From assembly GCF_021018895.1 (NCBI RefSeq), contig NC_079371.1:15556001-15620000 (forward strand): a stretch of 64,000 bases of DNA. The letters run 5' to 3'. Made by a program: the position numbers and the translations under genes. Below, piece after piece: positions 23,990 through 48,544 of this stretch. Every line of letters begins with the position of its first letter. The first letter of the stretch is position 1. The notes beneath the pieces were generated by a model. The model was not told where the DNA came from. It made no database searches and saw only the letters and a program-made list of their open reading frames with translations. This stretch comes from Seriola aureovittata (taxonomy: Eukaryota > Chordata > Actinopteri > Carangiformes > Carangidae).

Positions 23990-26900
23990 ATGTCAGTTTA
24001 TGAGGAAAAATCAGAAAGTGCTGAATTTAATGAACAAATAGAGTTCCTTCAAGAGGAACTAAAGGGTTTGAATGATCAGCTACTGTCACAAACTAATGAG
24101 GATGAACGGGAAAACTTAGAGTTACGCATAGGTGATATTCTTGCTAAATTAGAAATCCTAAAAGTAACAATGGCTGAGCCTATCCCCACAACATCCCAGA
24201 CAGTAGAAACCAGAAAATCTTCACGGGAGAGAAAGTTAACTCCAAAAATGCAAGAGCTACAGCAACAAGAGCTTTCTCAAAAAGAGAAGAAATTCCTCAA
24301 CCTGTATGAAAAATGGAAAGAGCAGGTTAAAACTGCACGTACTAATCTTAAAGAGGAGTGCCCGGATGAAAACTTGTGTAACATGATGGATGCTGTTGAA
24401 TGTCTAGAAACACAAGTGAGAGACTCATATGAAAATGTAAGATCTCAGTTAGCCCCTTCCACTGAGATCAGAAGGAAAATGGACTCCTGCACAGCAGTAA
24501 CTAGAGACTTGATGGAGCTCATGAAGGTGCGCATGAGTGAAGTGGGGCTGGAGGAATTTGATGCTAAAGTAGAAAATGCAAGGCTTCATTTGGTTCTTGA
24601 CAAAGAATATGCCCAGTCAATATTTGGATCTTCAAGGACTAAGACTACTGTTCGTAGCCAACATTCCAACAGAACTGCAGACCAGCAAAGTATCACAGCA
24701 AAAAGAGCAGAGTGCGTTGCACAGTTGGCTGCAAAGAAAGCTGAAATGAACATGGAAGAAGCAATCGCTGCACAAAGACATGAACTTAAAAGACTAGAAA
24801 ATCAGAGAGATCTTAATGTTATAGCTGCTAAGATTAAGGCATATTCTGAAGCCGACTCAGATGAGATTTGCAGCGAAAACAAATCAGTAGACAGTAAAGC
24901 AGCCAGGAGTCCTCCTGTACCCTTTAAAGAAATTAAAGAAGAACAAACATGTCAGAACAGCAACGAACAAGCAAACAATGCTAACAATGAGACATCCTTG
25001 ATACAAGCCCTGCGTGACACAATGGTTCTTACCAGACTTCCAACACCTGAGCCCTCAGTCTTTTTTGGAGACCCGCTTAAGTTCATAGAATGGAAAACGA
25101 GCTTCAAAGCATTGATAGAATGTCGATGCACAAATCCAGCAGACAAGTTGTTTTACCTGCAGAGATACATCAGTGGTGAGGCACGATCTGTTGTGGAAGG
25201 AAGCTTCTACAGGAAAGATGAGGATGCTTACAATCAAGCATGGGAGGCACTAAATGCTCGTTATGGTCATTCCTTTGTAATTCAGCGTGCATTTAGAGAC
25301 AAGTTAAACAATTGGCCAAAGATTAATTCAAGAGAGTCCCTTAAATTAAGACAATTCAGTGACTTTCTGAACACTTGCAGCAATGCCATGCCTCACGTCA
25401 AGGGACTCCAAGTGTTAAATGACTGTGAGGAGAACCAAAAAATGCTCCAGAAGCTTCCTGAGTGGTTAATCTCTCGCTGGAATCGTCATGTAACAAAACA
25501 GCTGAGAAAAACAGAGGAATACCCCAATTTCAAAGAGTTTGCTGAGTTTGTGGCAACAGAAGCCGATATTACATGCAATCCTGTGACGTCCCTTCAGGCA
25601 TTGAAGTCTGTGGAGGAGAGGCCCTCAAGAGATGTTAAACGTCAAAGGGCTAGTGCATTCAGCACAAGTGTAAAAGCAGACGGATTAGATAAACCAGTGA
25701 TTGTGATGAAAACTAGCAGTGATGTGGAGAGCAACTCAAAAGGTTCAAATGCAGTAAAGAAAGTGAACATGTCATCAGTATCTCCAAATTCTCTCTCATG
25801 TCTATGCTGTGAAGAAAGTCACTCCATTCACAAATGCCCAACGCTGTCCAGTAAACCTGTAGAGGAAAAACGGAGGTTTATTTTGGACAATAATTTATGC
25901 TTCGGTTGTCTCAGGAGAGGACACATTTCAAAAGACTGCAGGAATAAATCTACTTGTGGCATATGTAAGAAATCACATCCAACACCACTTCACGAGAGCA
26001 GAGCTCCTGCTGCAGAGACAACTTCTCATGCTGTGAACGCTGATGAAAAAACCTCATCTCTTTCCTGTAGCATTAACAGAGTTGAAGGTGAGAGCACATC
26101 CATGATAGTACCTGTGTGGATTTCTTTAGAAGCCACCCCAGAAAGTGAGACATTAGTGTATGCCCTACTTGATACGCAAAGTAGCAACACTTTTGTAGAT
26201 CAAGGAGTATGTGAAAGGATAGGAGCAGGTTCAGAGCCAGTCAAATTGAAGCTTACCACTATGATGGCAAGAGATTCCATTATACAGAGTGAGAGAGTCA
26301 GTGGGCTTAGAGTTAGAGGGTTTGCTTCTAATAGCTTCATTGACTTGCCACCTGCTTATTCCAGAGATTTCATCCCACTTGAACGTTCTCACATTCCTAC
26401 CCCAGCTACCGCCAAAAAGTGGAAACATCTGATCAACATAGCACAGGAAATACCAGAGCTGATGGATTGTGAGGTTGGCCTTCTTATAGGTTACGACTGC
26501 CCCAGAGTCTTAGCTCCCCGACATGTCATTACAGGAAGTGACGACGAGCCATATGGTATCAAAACGGACCTGGGTTGGAGCATTGTTGGCAACTCATCAC
26601 GGGTGGCAAATTCATCAGAGGTGACAGGTCTGTGCCATCGTGTATCTGTCAGAGAACTTCCACCATTCACACCAGCCGCTGTCATCAGAGGCCTGGAAGC
26701 TGATTCAAAGCCACAGCTCATGGTGGGAGATCCTGAAGTGAAAATGACACAAGTGCTGCAAACGGCAGCAGTTGAAGAGGAATGTTTTCTAAAGAGGTTC
26801 GAGAAGTTCTCAAAATGGCAAACAGCAGTGAATGTTGTTGCTCGGATTAAAAAATTAAAAGGAGTCAAACCAGCAGAGCCCATAAATGTGGAAGACAGAA

Positions 26901-28282
26901 GACAAGCCAGTCTTGTCCTTGTGAAATTGGCACAAAAGGATGCCTTCCAAGAGGAAATTGAAGCCCTGAGTCAAAGTAAACTGCCACATAACCATCAGTT
27001 GTTCCAGCTTGATCCAGTGTTGCAAGATGGTGTTCTCAGGGTGGGAGGGAGATTAAAAAATGCTTCCTTATCTCATGACATGAAGCATCCAGTAATCTTA
27101 CCAAAATGTGGGGTGATCACACGGCTGATTCTAGGTTACTGTCATGAAAAAAGTCAGCACCAAGGCAGAGGGCAGACCCTTAATGAGCTTAGAACAAATG
27201 GTTACTGGATAGCTGGTGGCAGCAAAGTTGTGGCAAACTACATCAAACAATGTGTCACGTGCAGAAAAGCTCGCCGACCAACAGAAACACAAAAAATGGC
27301 AGATTTGCCCACTGATCGTGTTGAGCCCTCACCACCCTTCTCTTTCTGTGGGATGGATTGCTTCGGACCTTTTCTCACTAAGCAGGGTCGTAAAGAGCAG
27401 AAAAGGTACGGTCTCATATTCACCTGTCTATCTTCAAGGGCAATTCACATAGAACTATTGGAAGATCTGACAACTGATGCATTCATAAATGCACTGCGGT
27501 GTTTTATAGCTATTCGTGGAGCTGTAAGACAAATCAGGTCAGACAGAGGAACAAATTTTGTTGGAGTGAAAAATGAGTTGACAAAGGCTTTAAAAGAAAT
27601 GGACAATGACAGACTGAGGTCTTACCTGGCTGAGAAACATTGTGATTTCATTATGAATGTACCTGATGCCAGTCACATGGGAGGAATTTGGGAAAGGCAG
27701 ATAAGGACAGTCAGGAGTGTCATGAGCTGGGTCCTTTCCAAGAGCACAGGCAGATTAGATGATGCTTCCTTAAGAACCTTTTTCTATGAAGCTATGTCGA
27801 TCGTTAATAACCGACCTCTCACAACTGACAGCATCAACGATCCTAAAAGTTTAGAGCCAATCACTCCAAATCATCTACTTACCATGAAAAGCTCTGTTCC
27901 ACTTCCTCCTCCAGGGAAATTTGTGGCAGAAGATGTGTATGCCAGAAAAAGATGGCGCAGGGTACAGTACCTAACTGAACAGTTTTGGAGTAGGTGGAGG
28001 AAAGAGTATTTAGCAAACATCACACTCAGACAACGCTGGCACTCTTCAAGGCGTAATGTGAAAATTGGAGACATTGTTATTGTCAAAGAGGATGAAATTC
28101 CACGCAATGAGTGGAGACTTGGAAAAGTGATAGATGTTTGTAAGGATGGAGATGGACTGGTACGAAAAGTTACTGTACAGATAGGAAACAAAAATCTTGG
28201 AAAAGAGGGTAAAAGACTTTCTAGTTCATCCATTCTTGAGCGTCCTATTCATAAATTGGTTGTACTTGTAGAAAACAACTAA
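23990..28282 (+). CDS. BEL/Pao Gag-protease-integrase polyprotein with in-frame loss of RT/RNase H
   Basis: 1,430 residues from ATG 23990. The order is an N-terminal coiled coil, a BEL-type Gag region (about 337-425, DUF1759-like), and a CX2CX4HX4C zinc knuckle (CFGCLRRGHISKDC, about 637-650) followed by a second Cys/His cluster. Next come an aspartic protease with LLDTQSSNTF (about 727-736), then an integrase with an HHCC zinc region (about 1050-1092). The catalytic D, D and E appear in GMDCFGPF, RSDRGTNF and GIWERQI, and a DUF5641-like C-terminus starts with WRRVQYLTEQFW. Between the protease linker (LPPFTPAAVIRGLEAD) and the pre-integrase region (GDPEV...) roughly 600 residues are missing. 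No (F/Y)xDD polymerase motif is present. The frame stays open across the join near 26700-26720. Such an element could move only with reverse transcriptase supplied in trans. Confidence 0.9.
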   Translation: MSVYEEKSESAEFNEQIEFLQEELKGLNDQLLSQTNEDERENLELRIGDILAKLEILKVTMAEPIPTTSQTVETRKSSRERKLTPKMQELQQQELSQKEKKFLNLYEKWKEQVKTARTNLKEECPDENLCNMMDAVECLETQVRDSYENVRSQLAPSTEIRRKMDSCTAVTRDLMELMKVRMSEVGLEEFDAKVENARLHLVLDKEYAQSIFGSSRTKTTVRSQHSNRTADQQSITAKRAECVAQLAAKKAEMNMEEAIAAQRHELKRLENQRDLNVIAAKIKAYSEADSDEICSENKSVDSKAARSPPVPFKEIKEEQTCQNSNEQANNANNETSLIQALRDTMVLTRLPTPEPSVFFGDPLKFIEWKTSFKALIECRCTNPADKLFYLQRYISGEARSVVEGSFYRKDEDAYNQAWEALNARYGHSFVIQRAFRDKLNNWPKINSRESLKLRQFSDFLNTCSNAMPHVKGLQVLNDCEENQKMLQKLPEWLISRWNRHVTKQLRKTEEYPNFKEFAEFVATEADITCNPVTSLQALKSVEERPSRDVKRQRASAFSTSVKADGLDKPVIVMKTSSDVESNSKGSNAVKKVNMSSVSPNSLSCLCCEESHSIHKCPTLSSKPVEEKRRFILDNNLCFGCLRRGHISKDCRNKSTCGICKKSHPTPLHESRAPAAETTSHAVNADEKTSSLSCSINRVEGESTSMIVPVWISLEATPESETLVYALLDTQSSNTFVDQGVCERIGAGSEPVKLKLTTMMARDSIIQSERVSGLRVRGFASNSFIDLPPAYSRDFIPLERSHIPTPATAKKWKHLINIAQEIPELMDCEVGLLIGYDCPRVLAPRHVITGSDDEPYGIKTDLGWSIVGNSSRVANSSEVTGLCHRVSVRELPPFTPAAVIRGLEADSKPQLMVGDPEVKMTQVLQTAAVEEECFLKRFEKFSKWQTAVNVVARIKKLKGVKPAEPINVEDRRQASLVLVKLAQKDAFQEEIEALSQSKLPHNHQLFQLDPVLQDGVLRVGGRLKNASLSHDMKHPVILPKCGVITRLILGYCHEKSQHQGRGQTLNELRTNGYWIAGGSKVVANYIKQCVTCRKARRPTETQKMADLPTDRVEPSPPFSFCGMDCFGPFLTKQGRKEQKRYGLIFTCLSSRAIHIELLEDLTTDAFINALRCFIAIRGAVRQIRSDRGTNFVGVKNELTKALKEMDNDRLRSYLAEKHCDFIMNVPDASHMGGIWERQIRTVRSVMSWVLSKSTGRLDDASLRTFFYEAMSIVNNRPLTTDSINDPKSLEPITPNHLLTMKSSVPLPPPGKFVAEDVYARKRWRRVQYLTEQFWSRWRKEYLANITLRQRWHSSRRNVKIGDIVIVKEDEIPRNEWRLGKVIDVCKDGDGLVRKVTVQIGNKNLGKEGKRLSSSSILERPIHKLVVLVENN

Positions 28283-28442
28283 AATGTGTGATAATGAAAC
28301 CAGGTTTACTATTGAGAAGAGTTTAAAGTATCAGTTATGTAAGCTAAAAGGTACAAGATATCAGTGTTTATTTCTGAAAGTTACCAGATTTATTTAAATG
28401 TTTTCATAGAAGTTATCATAAATCATAGTAACTTGGTGGGAG

Positions 28443-28946
28443 TGTAACTGTCTGAGAGACAGGTATTTCATTTCAGTGTTTATTTTATATGTATTTGAAA
28501 TTTAAGTTTGAAATCATTATAATGTGTTAAAACTGTAATATAAGATTATCTTGAACGCAACCTTTTGGGGTTTCAAGTGGTCAGAGGTCACACCTGGGCA
28601 TTGTGGGATATTTTTACAAAAAAGAAAAGAAAGAGAGGTCCTACATGTGCTGAAGGAGAGCCAAACGTGGCTACTGAGGACAATATTCTGCACGGTTGGA
28701 GAGGCGCACACGGTAGTGTACTTTTATTTAGTTTTTCATATTTGGTATTTATGTTTAAAAGTGACCTTTTGTATGTTCCTTTGATGTTTTCAGTTTAAGC
28801 AATTAACGGGTGTATTTGGTTGTTTTTGTATTTTTTGTGTGTAGTTTTCACGGTGTCTGATGACAGAGATGCTTGAGAGAGAATAAAACATCATGAAGGA
28901 CATCTGTATGATGCGTGGCCATATTTCTTGAACCGGTGCAGCTACA
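28443..28946 (+). repeat. 3' LTR
   Basis: 504 bp, identical to 22802-23305 at all but one base by visual comparison. AATAAA lies at 28882-28887. Confidence 0.95.
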
Positions 28947-28951
28947 GATGT
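28947..28951. repeat. Target-site duplication (right copy)
   Basis: GATGT, matching 22797-22801. Confidence 0.9.
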
Positions 28952-29789
28952 AGTTGCTTAAATGATGCAGGTGTTCAGAAAAGCCGCAATATTTATTGTG
29001 GGAACAAAATTTTCTTTCAGATGTTTCAAAGATTAGCTTAAAAAAACAGCCAGTGGCTACTGGAATTAACTAAACTTCATTTTATTAAAACAGTGACCAT
29101 AAACCTGTCCTTACTTCACAGATCTGCTAAAAATGAGGCATTTATTGTGTTTCAAAAGGAATTTATGACCTTCTATGACACAACCACACATGGTCTGAGG
29201 TAGGCACATTACACTCTAAATTATTAATAAACAAACTGGTCAGTGCGCGGAATATGAGATGTCATGTAACACAAAGCAGAGAGAGAGATGCAGAGGACAG
29301 ATGCATTAATTTTGTTTCAGCGAAAAACATTTACTTTGGATTTGTTTATGTGTAACTACTCACAGCAGTATCTCCCTTGTCTTTGAAATTAATTCATCCA
29401 ATATTTCACAGCGATACACATCAAACATTTCATTCCTTGATGAACTCTTCCCTAATTGAATTGAAGGAGAGGTTTTATCATTCCATGCGGTTCATTTGAT
29501 TTTTAAGTACATAAAGACACAACAGCATTTAGGTTCCAATACAGCACACTGTACACACAACTGCAGTGAGATCCAACCCACAACCACTTGTAAACTTGGC
29601 TCACTCTCACAAGAACACACAACCTCCTCTTTTCCTTCAGTAATGAATTTTATAGTCTATTTCTATCCATCTGTTCTGAATAGGTGGTGGAATTTAGTAT
29701 TTTTTGGCCCTTAACTTATTAGAATGTACATCTCATCTGTCACTAGCATTCACTCCACAAATGCCCTGATATAAAACAATCTTTCTTAC
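28952..29789 (-). other. Intron 3' of the last right-hand variable exon
   Basis: About 840 bp between the retrotransposon and the splice donor at 29789. The part nearest the exon (about 29620-29789) is visibly homologous to 36235-36403, the equivalent flank of the exon at 36404-38761, so the two exons share an ancestral duplication. No coding feature is seen. Confidence 0.6.
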
Positions 29790-32138
<2,349 letters not shown>

Positions 32139-32754
32139 ATTTGAAGGGCAAAACAGATATAAATCCAAAAAAATCAGAATATAACTAAACTGTAAAACAG
32201 AGGTCAGCCATCAGATTGTCCATACAAAAACATGTGAGAAAAAAGAATGCTGTGTAATTTACAGATCCAGCATCCACAGAAACCGTGAAATGCTGCCTTT
32301 ACTGAATAATTGCCGAACTACCTATGGGCAGAGCTTCTTTATCAGGGCATGCTATACAGAAACACAACCCTGCCTGCGCAGTGACATCATGCGATCAGAT
32401 GCTGCCTAGCAGGAAATACAAATTACTTCTGCAAAATAAAAATATTTTAGACTTATTTCATATGTTTACCAACAAATACATAAACATACCATTTAAACTG
32501 AATTATAATATAATATAAACGGAATATTATTATTATTATTATTGTGATTATGATTATTATTATTATAACAACTAATAGCAGGTTTTGTGTGATGAGATGT
32601 ACAACAAATACACCATTCAGAAATAAACGTAAAGCCCACACATAGTTCATGTAAGAATACTGGAAATAATGAGGCTGATCAATTAAGCTGTGACTCAAAA
32701 ACAAGGAGACAGACAGACGGATACAATATATGTACGGGTGGACGATCACCCTAC
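32139..32754 (-). other. Intergenic and promoter region
   Basis: Holds the CSE-like element at 32379-32397 and an ATT/TTA repeat at about 32527-32567. No RE1 motif and no coding sequence is seen. Confidence 0.6.
32379..32397 (-). promoter_or_regulatory. CSE-like promoter element
   Basis: Plus-strand CAGTGACATCATGCGATCA is a variant of the block CACTGACACCATGCGAT seen upstream of neighbouring exons. It lies about 240 bp before ATG 32138. Confidence 0.55.
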
Positions 32755-35112
<2,358 letters not shown>

Positions 35113-35117
35113 AATGT

Positions 35118-35136
35118 AAAAAAAAAAAAAAAAAAA
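35118..35136. repeat. Poly-A tract
   Basis: Run of about 19 A on the plus strand directly upstream of the ATG at 35112, so the 5' UTR would carry a U-run. Confidence 0.9.
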
Positions 35137-35326
35137 CTCCAGATCTATAGTTGTTTGGTCAAGAAACAATAAACAGCCTTATTCCTTTGCAAATTGTGCT
35201 CCATCGTCAATTCAGCGCTAGAAATCATGCAGAGCTAGTTTCATGTTCAAGCCCTTTTCACGTAATGCCAAAAAGGTTGGATCTTATGGTGATGACGAAA
35301 AGATCTATATACACTATTTGCCTTTA

Positions 35327-35345
35327 TACCGACACCATGCGATCC
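35327..35345 (-). promoter_or_regulatory. CSE-like promoter element
   Basis: Plus-strand TACCGACACCATGCGATCC, 215 bp before ATG 35112. A nearby GATGACGAAAAG (35291-35302) matches TATGACGAAAAAG upstream of the 53007-55367 exon. Confidence 0.65.
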
Positions 35346-35593
35346 ACAACGTTATTGCAGCATTGTTCATTTAAAACTGTAAAATCAAACAACGAAAACA
35401 TAAGGAAAATTAGACAAACAGTCCGTTTAATGTAATAAAAAATATAGTCATTAAGTCCTTTTTATGAAGCAATGGGCTGGAGTGACAATGAGTTCCCACC
35501 TCAAAAAGTTATTATTTGGAAGTACCTATGCTCCTACGAAGTACTTATTTGTGTAGCATTTCAAGAGAAATGGCAGCGTATCATGGCAGACCT

Positions 35594-35614
35594 TTCAGCA
35601 CCACGGACAGCGAC
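35594..35614 (+). promoter_or_regulatory. RE1/NRSE (REST-binding) motif, near-perfect
   Basis: TTCAGCACCACGGACAGCG followed by AC matches the 21-bp RE1 consensus at 20 of 21 positions. It lies about 480 bp upstream of ATG 35112 and 250 bp upstream of the CSE, on the strand opposite to transcription. Confidence 0.8.
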
Positions 35615-36403
35615 GCTTCCTGCTGCACTTACATACGTCAGACTCACAGACTACAGTGCTTAAATTGTGACACTGTTCCTGCGTACTTGAATGTTATGGA
35701 ATAGTGCATTATAGCTCCAACTATCTAAAAAATTCACAGCACTATGTGAATCCAAAAACAAATCAACATGATATCAGCTAGAAAAGACCAAGGTGCTGAT
35801 TTTCATCAGAAATTTTATACATTCATGTTCTTAAATATCACCAATTGCATTTGAAACATTTCCACATGGAAGCCAGTGAATTATGTGATGCATTCAGCTA
35901 TTGGAAGTAATCAATGTGGAATTAACATGCTGTTCAATGAGAATGGCTACAGTTTATTGAGAGGCACGTTTATGTCATAAATTACCCTATATCATGTGAT
36001 GGCAACCTGGATAAATGTGTACTCAGATTGCACAGAAGTACTACAAAACTATGTAAAAATATAAAAAAAGATAGTATTGTATTTATTGCGCTTAGCTCTC
36101 TTTCCAGGGACACAACAACATGGAGTTACTGACACAGCAGACTAACTGAAGTCCAATGTTTAATTTAATCAATTAACAACCTGGTCTGTGAGAAAACCAC
36201 CTGTAAACCAATAACTTAACTCTACATAAAAAAATATACAACCTTCTCATTTCCGTCAGGGATAAATTTTATAGTACATTTCAATCCAGCTGTTCTTAAC
36301 GGGCAATGTGATTCAAAGTTTTTGGCACACTTACATCACTAATGTTTCATCTGTTACTAGTATTCATAACAGAACTGCCTTTATGCAAAACAATCTTCCT
36401 TAC

Positions 36404-38761
<2,358 letters not shown>

Positions 38762-39599
38762 GATTCAAAACAAAATTCTTTTCGAATCCTTGTGGGATAA
38801 ATAATCGTACGGAAAGAAATTAATCCAACACATCTGCGTATGCCAATGTTCACTCTTTCAAAAAGGTTAAAAATACAGGACAATATTTACAAAAGCAGCT
38901 GAGAGGCGATTCTTTCAGTATCGGATTCAAAGCGCTATAAAGAGGTGGGACCAAAATGCAGTGACAAGAAGCTACAGTCATTATTTTCCTAACACACTGA
39001 CACCATGCGATCCAACTGTTCACTACAAGGAAATCAAAGTTTCTACAGTATTTTCAGCAGAATGGCAGAGTTTCAGATTCATTTGTCTCTGAGGTTCTGG
39101 ACAAACAACACATCAGATGAGGAGAACAATAACGCCTATTTGACGAGCAGAACCTGAATAGCGCTAAATGAAGATGGAGGCATCAAACCCTCGCACATGT
39201 TTGATGTTTTTTAAAACGTTAAATTGAAATTGTTTAAAATTTATGAACAGAAACACATGATGTAATGGTATTTATAGTGTGAAGCAGAATATAAAGTATA
39301 GTGAAAAAGAAGCAGACTACGAAATAACAAAAGGATGGGGCAGGAAGTCGGCCTGCCACAACCCATGTTAACATCTATTATGGTTACATCTATGACTAAA
39401 AGCATGCACAGTGTGATCAAAATTGCAACTGAAAGCCAAGCACGGGATGCCAGTCACTTCTTCACAACTTCACGAAAGTACACTGTAATACTAAGAAAAC
39501 AATACTCACGCAGTGAGTATAGGCAGTGGATCATGGACTGAACTAATTACTGAACGAAAGACACTGCCAATGGACACAGTTTTCGCATAAAGGTCTTAC
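38762..39599 (-). other. Intergenic and promoter region
   Basis: Contains the CSE at 38995-39013. The block GGTTAAAAATACAGGACAATATTT near 38865-38890 recurs at about 45027-45050. The far part (39300-39540) is homologous to 45660-45905, including ACATCTATGACTAAAAGC. No coding sequence. Confidence 0.6.
38995..39013 (-). promoter_or_regulatory. CSE-like promoter element
   Basis: Plus-strand CACTGACACCATGCGATCC, 234 bp before ATG 38761. It is preceded toward the gene by ACCAAAATGCAGTGAC, shared with the next three promoters. Confidence 0.65.
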
Positions 39600-41957
<2,358 letters not shown>

Positions 41958-42561
41958 CATCAAAATCAAAATGATCAGTAATCCATCACACCAACAATAA
42001 TTATACGTCTTCAAAAAGAATCCAGCACTTCCACATATATAAATATCCACCCTCCTCCTACACAGGGAGAAATGGTGGCAAACAATACGGAACAGAAAAA
42101 GCTAATGTCAAAGCCATACTGTTGTGAAGAGGTGGAACCAAAATGAAATGACGACAAGCTCGTGTACTCCTGACTTTTGACATTACACTGACACCATGCG
42201 ACAAAACCCCCCACTGCAGAATAATCTCATAGCGTTTGTAGCACTATAGATAAACGGTAAACTGTTTTGTGCCTAACCACGTCTCCTTGACCAAACAGTG
42301 TAGTTATTGGAAGGATTAGGAGGCAATCTCCTTCTCAGTAAATGAGCACACAAAAATACTCATAATAAAGTTAAAGTTCCATATTATATAAAGTGAGATT
42401 TTCATGTCTTATTTGATTATGATGCAGGCGTAGGTGGTCTTTGAATATGAATGTTTGCCTCGTGCGTTGAGAAAGAACGCAGCTTAACTGAAACATGCAG
42501 TAAACTGCTCACTATCTGCAAGTAACTTTGGAAAAAAAGAAAACTCTTGTTTAAGCCTTAC
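41958..42561 (-). other. Intergenic and promoter region
   Basis: 604 bp. The gene-proximal part equals the promoter region of the exon at 45951. The part nearest 42561 (about 42455-42561) is homologous to 49660-49766 beyond the exon at 49767. It is about 850 bp shorter than the corresponding gap at 48309-49766. Confidence 0.6.
42185..42202 (-). promoter_or_regulatory. CSE-like promoter element
   Basis: Plus-strand ACACTGACACCATGCGAC, 228 bp before ATG 41957. About 200 bp around it is almost identical to the promoter at 48430-48560. Confidence 0.65.
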
Positions 42562-44919
<2,358 letters not shown>

Positions 44920-45161
44920 GATTCAATACAAAACCCTTATCGAATCCTTGAGGGATTAATAATCCTATCGAAAGAAATTAATCCAACACATCCGGGTATG
45001 CCAATAATCGCTCTGTTTCAAAAATGTTAAAAATACAGGACAATATTTATATAAGCAGCAAAAAAACGAGAAGCGATTCTTTCAGTATGTGACTGAGAGT
45101 GCTATAGAGAGGTGGAATCGAAATGCAGTGACGACAAGACAAATCCGTTATTTTCCTAACA

Positions 45162-45179
45162 CACTGACACCATGCGATG
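45162..45179 (-). promoter_or_regulatory. CSE-like promoter element
   Basis: Plus-strand CACTGACACCATGCGATG, 243 bp before ATG 44919, with AAATGCAGTGACGACAAGA on its gene side. Confidence 0.65.
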
Positions 45180-45496
45180 CAAGTATTTACTACAAGTAAT
45201 CCTGCATTTGTACATTATTTTCATAGAGGTATGGCAAGGCTTTATATCTATCCAAAATGTTTCTGAGGTCATGTAAAAAAAATACATCGGGGGAGGAGAA
45301 CAATCATTTAGCTAATTTAATGCCAAAATTTAAATTGCTCTTAGTTAAAATGAAAGCAACAAATCCTCCCAAAATGTTAGATTTTTCCGAAAACCTGTAA
45401 ATTTTAGTTGTTTGAAATTCACAAACAAAAAATATGGGGCAAAGGGCATTGAAGAAATCCGTGGCTTTTGGTATCCCTTACATCATGTTAAGTAGT

Positions 45497-45517
45497 ATCA
45501 GCAACATGGACAGCGAC
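45497..45517 (+). promoter_or_regulatory. Degenerate RE1/NRSE motif
   Basis: ATCAGCAACATGGACAGCG plus AC matches the RE1 consensus at 17 of 21 positions. About 580 bp upstream of ATG 44919. Confidence 0.45.
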
Positions 45518-45950
45518 AAACACCAGCTCAAATTCGGCCAAGCCATTTCAGTTTATGTTAAGTAACAGAACTGGGAAATCTCAAATCGCATTCTGGTTTG
45601 TGAGACAGTTAAGATGCTTTGCAGACTGTTACGATGAAATCAATATGTTTTTCAGAGTATTGTGAAAAAGGCGGAGACTATGGAACAAGACAGGTATGAG
45701 TCAACAAGTAGTTCTGCATCAACCTATATTAACAACTGTTGTTATAGTTACATCTATGACTAAAAGCCCGTAGAATATGCTCAAAAATGCTTCTGAAAAC
45801 CCCAGAATGTCAGTCAAGTGTCCTACTTCACTGAAGTATGTTGTGATACCAAGCAAACAGTATATATGCAGTGAATGAACTAATTAATAAATGAAAACAC
45901 AACAACACTGCTGGAAGTAGTAAGCTGGGTGTTCACAAAAAAAGTCTTAC

Positions 45951-48308
<2,358 letters not shown>

Positions 48309-48526
48309 GGTTAAAGCCGAAATCATCAATATGCCGTCACAATAATTACGCCTTAAAAAGAGAACCAAGCGCTTTCAATAAATACATATCCATCCTCCTC
48401 ATACACAGGGAGAAATGGTGGCAAACAATACGAACAGAAAAAGCTAATGTCAAAGCCAGACTGTTGAGAAGAGGTGGCACCAAAATGCAATGACTACAAG
48501 CTCGTGTACTCCTGACTTTTGACATT

Positions 48527-48544
48527 ACACTGACACCATGCGAC
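48527..48544 (-). promoter_or_regulatory. CSE-like promoter element
   Basis: Plus-strand ACACTGACACCATGCGAC, 219 bp before ATG 48308, inside a promoter block duplicated at 42060-42220. Confidence 0.65.

Larger units (their letters stand above)
22802..28946 (+). mobile_element. BEL/Pao LTR retrotransposon lacking reverse transcriptase
   Basis: A 6,145-bp element with two 504-bp LTRs (TG...CA ends), a GATGT target-site duplication and one long open frame for Gag, protease and integrase. The two LTRs differ at a single position (C at 23161, A at 28802), so insertion or conversion was recent. The expected reverse transcriptase and RNase H block between protease and integrase is absent, and the element is shorter than the 7-8 kb I expect for complete fish BEL elements. 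No obvious tRNA primer-binding site is recognised directly after the 5' LTR. A short purine run (GGTGGGAG) precedes the 3' LTR. It lies in the spacer, antisense to the Pcdh transcripts. Confidence 0.93.
35113..36403 (-). other. Intergenic region
   Basis: About 1.3 kb. The right half seen from the gene holds the CSE (35327-35345) and RE1 (35594-35614). The part at 36235-36403 is homologous to 29620-29789. No coding sequence. Confidence 0.6.
44920..45950 (-). other. Intergenic and promoter region
   Basis: Contains the CSE at 45162-45179 and a degenerate RE1 at 45497-45517. The part at 45660-45905 is homologous to 39300-39540. No coding sequence. Confidence 0.6.
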
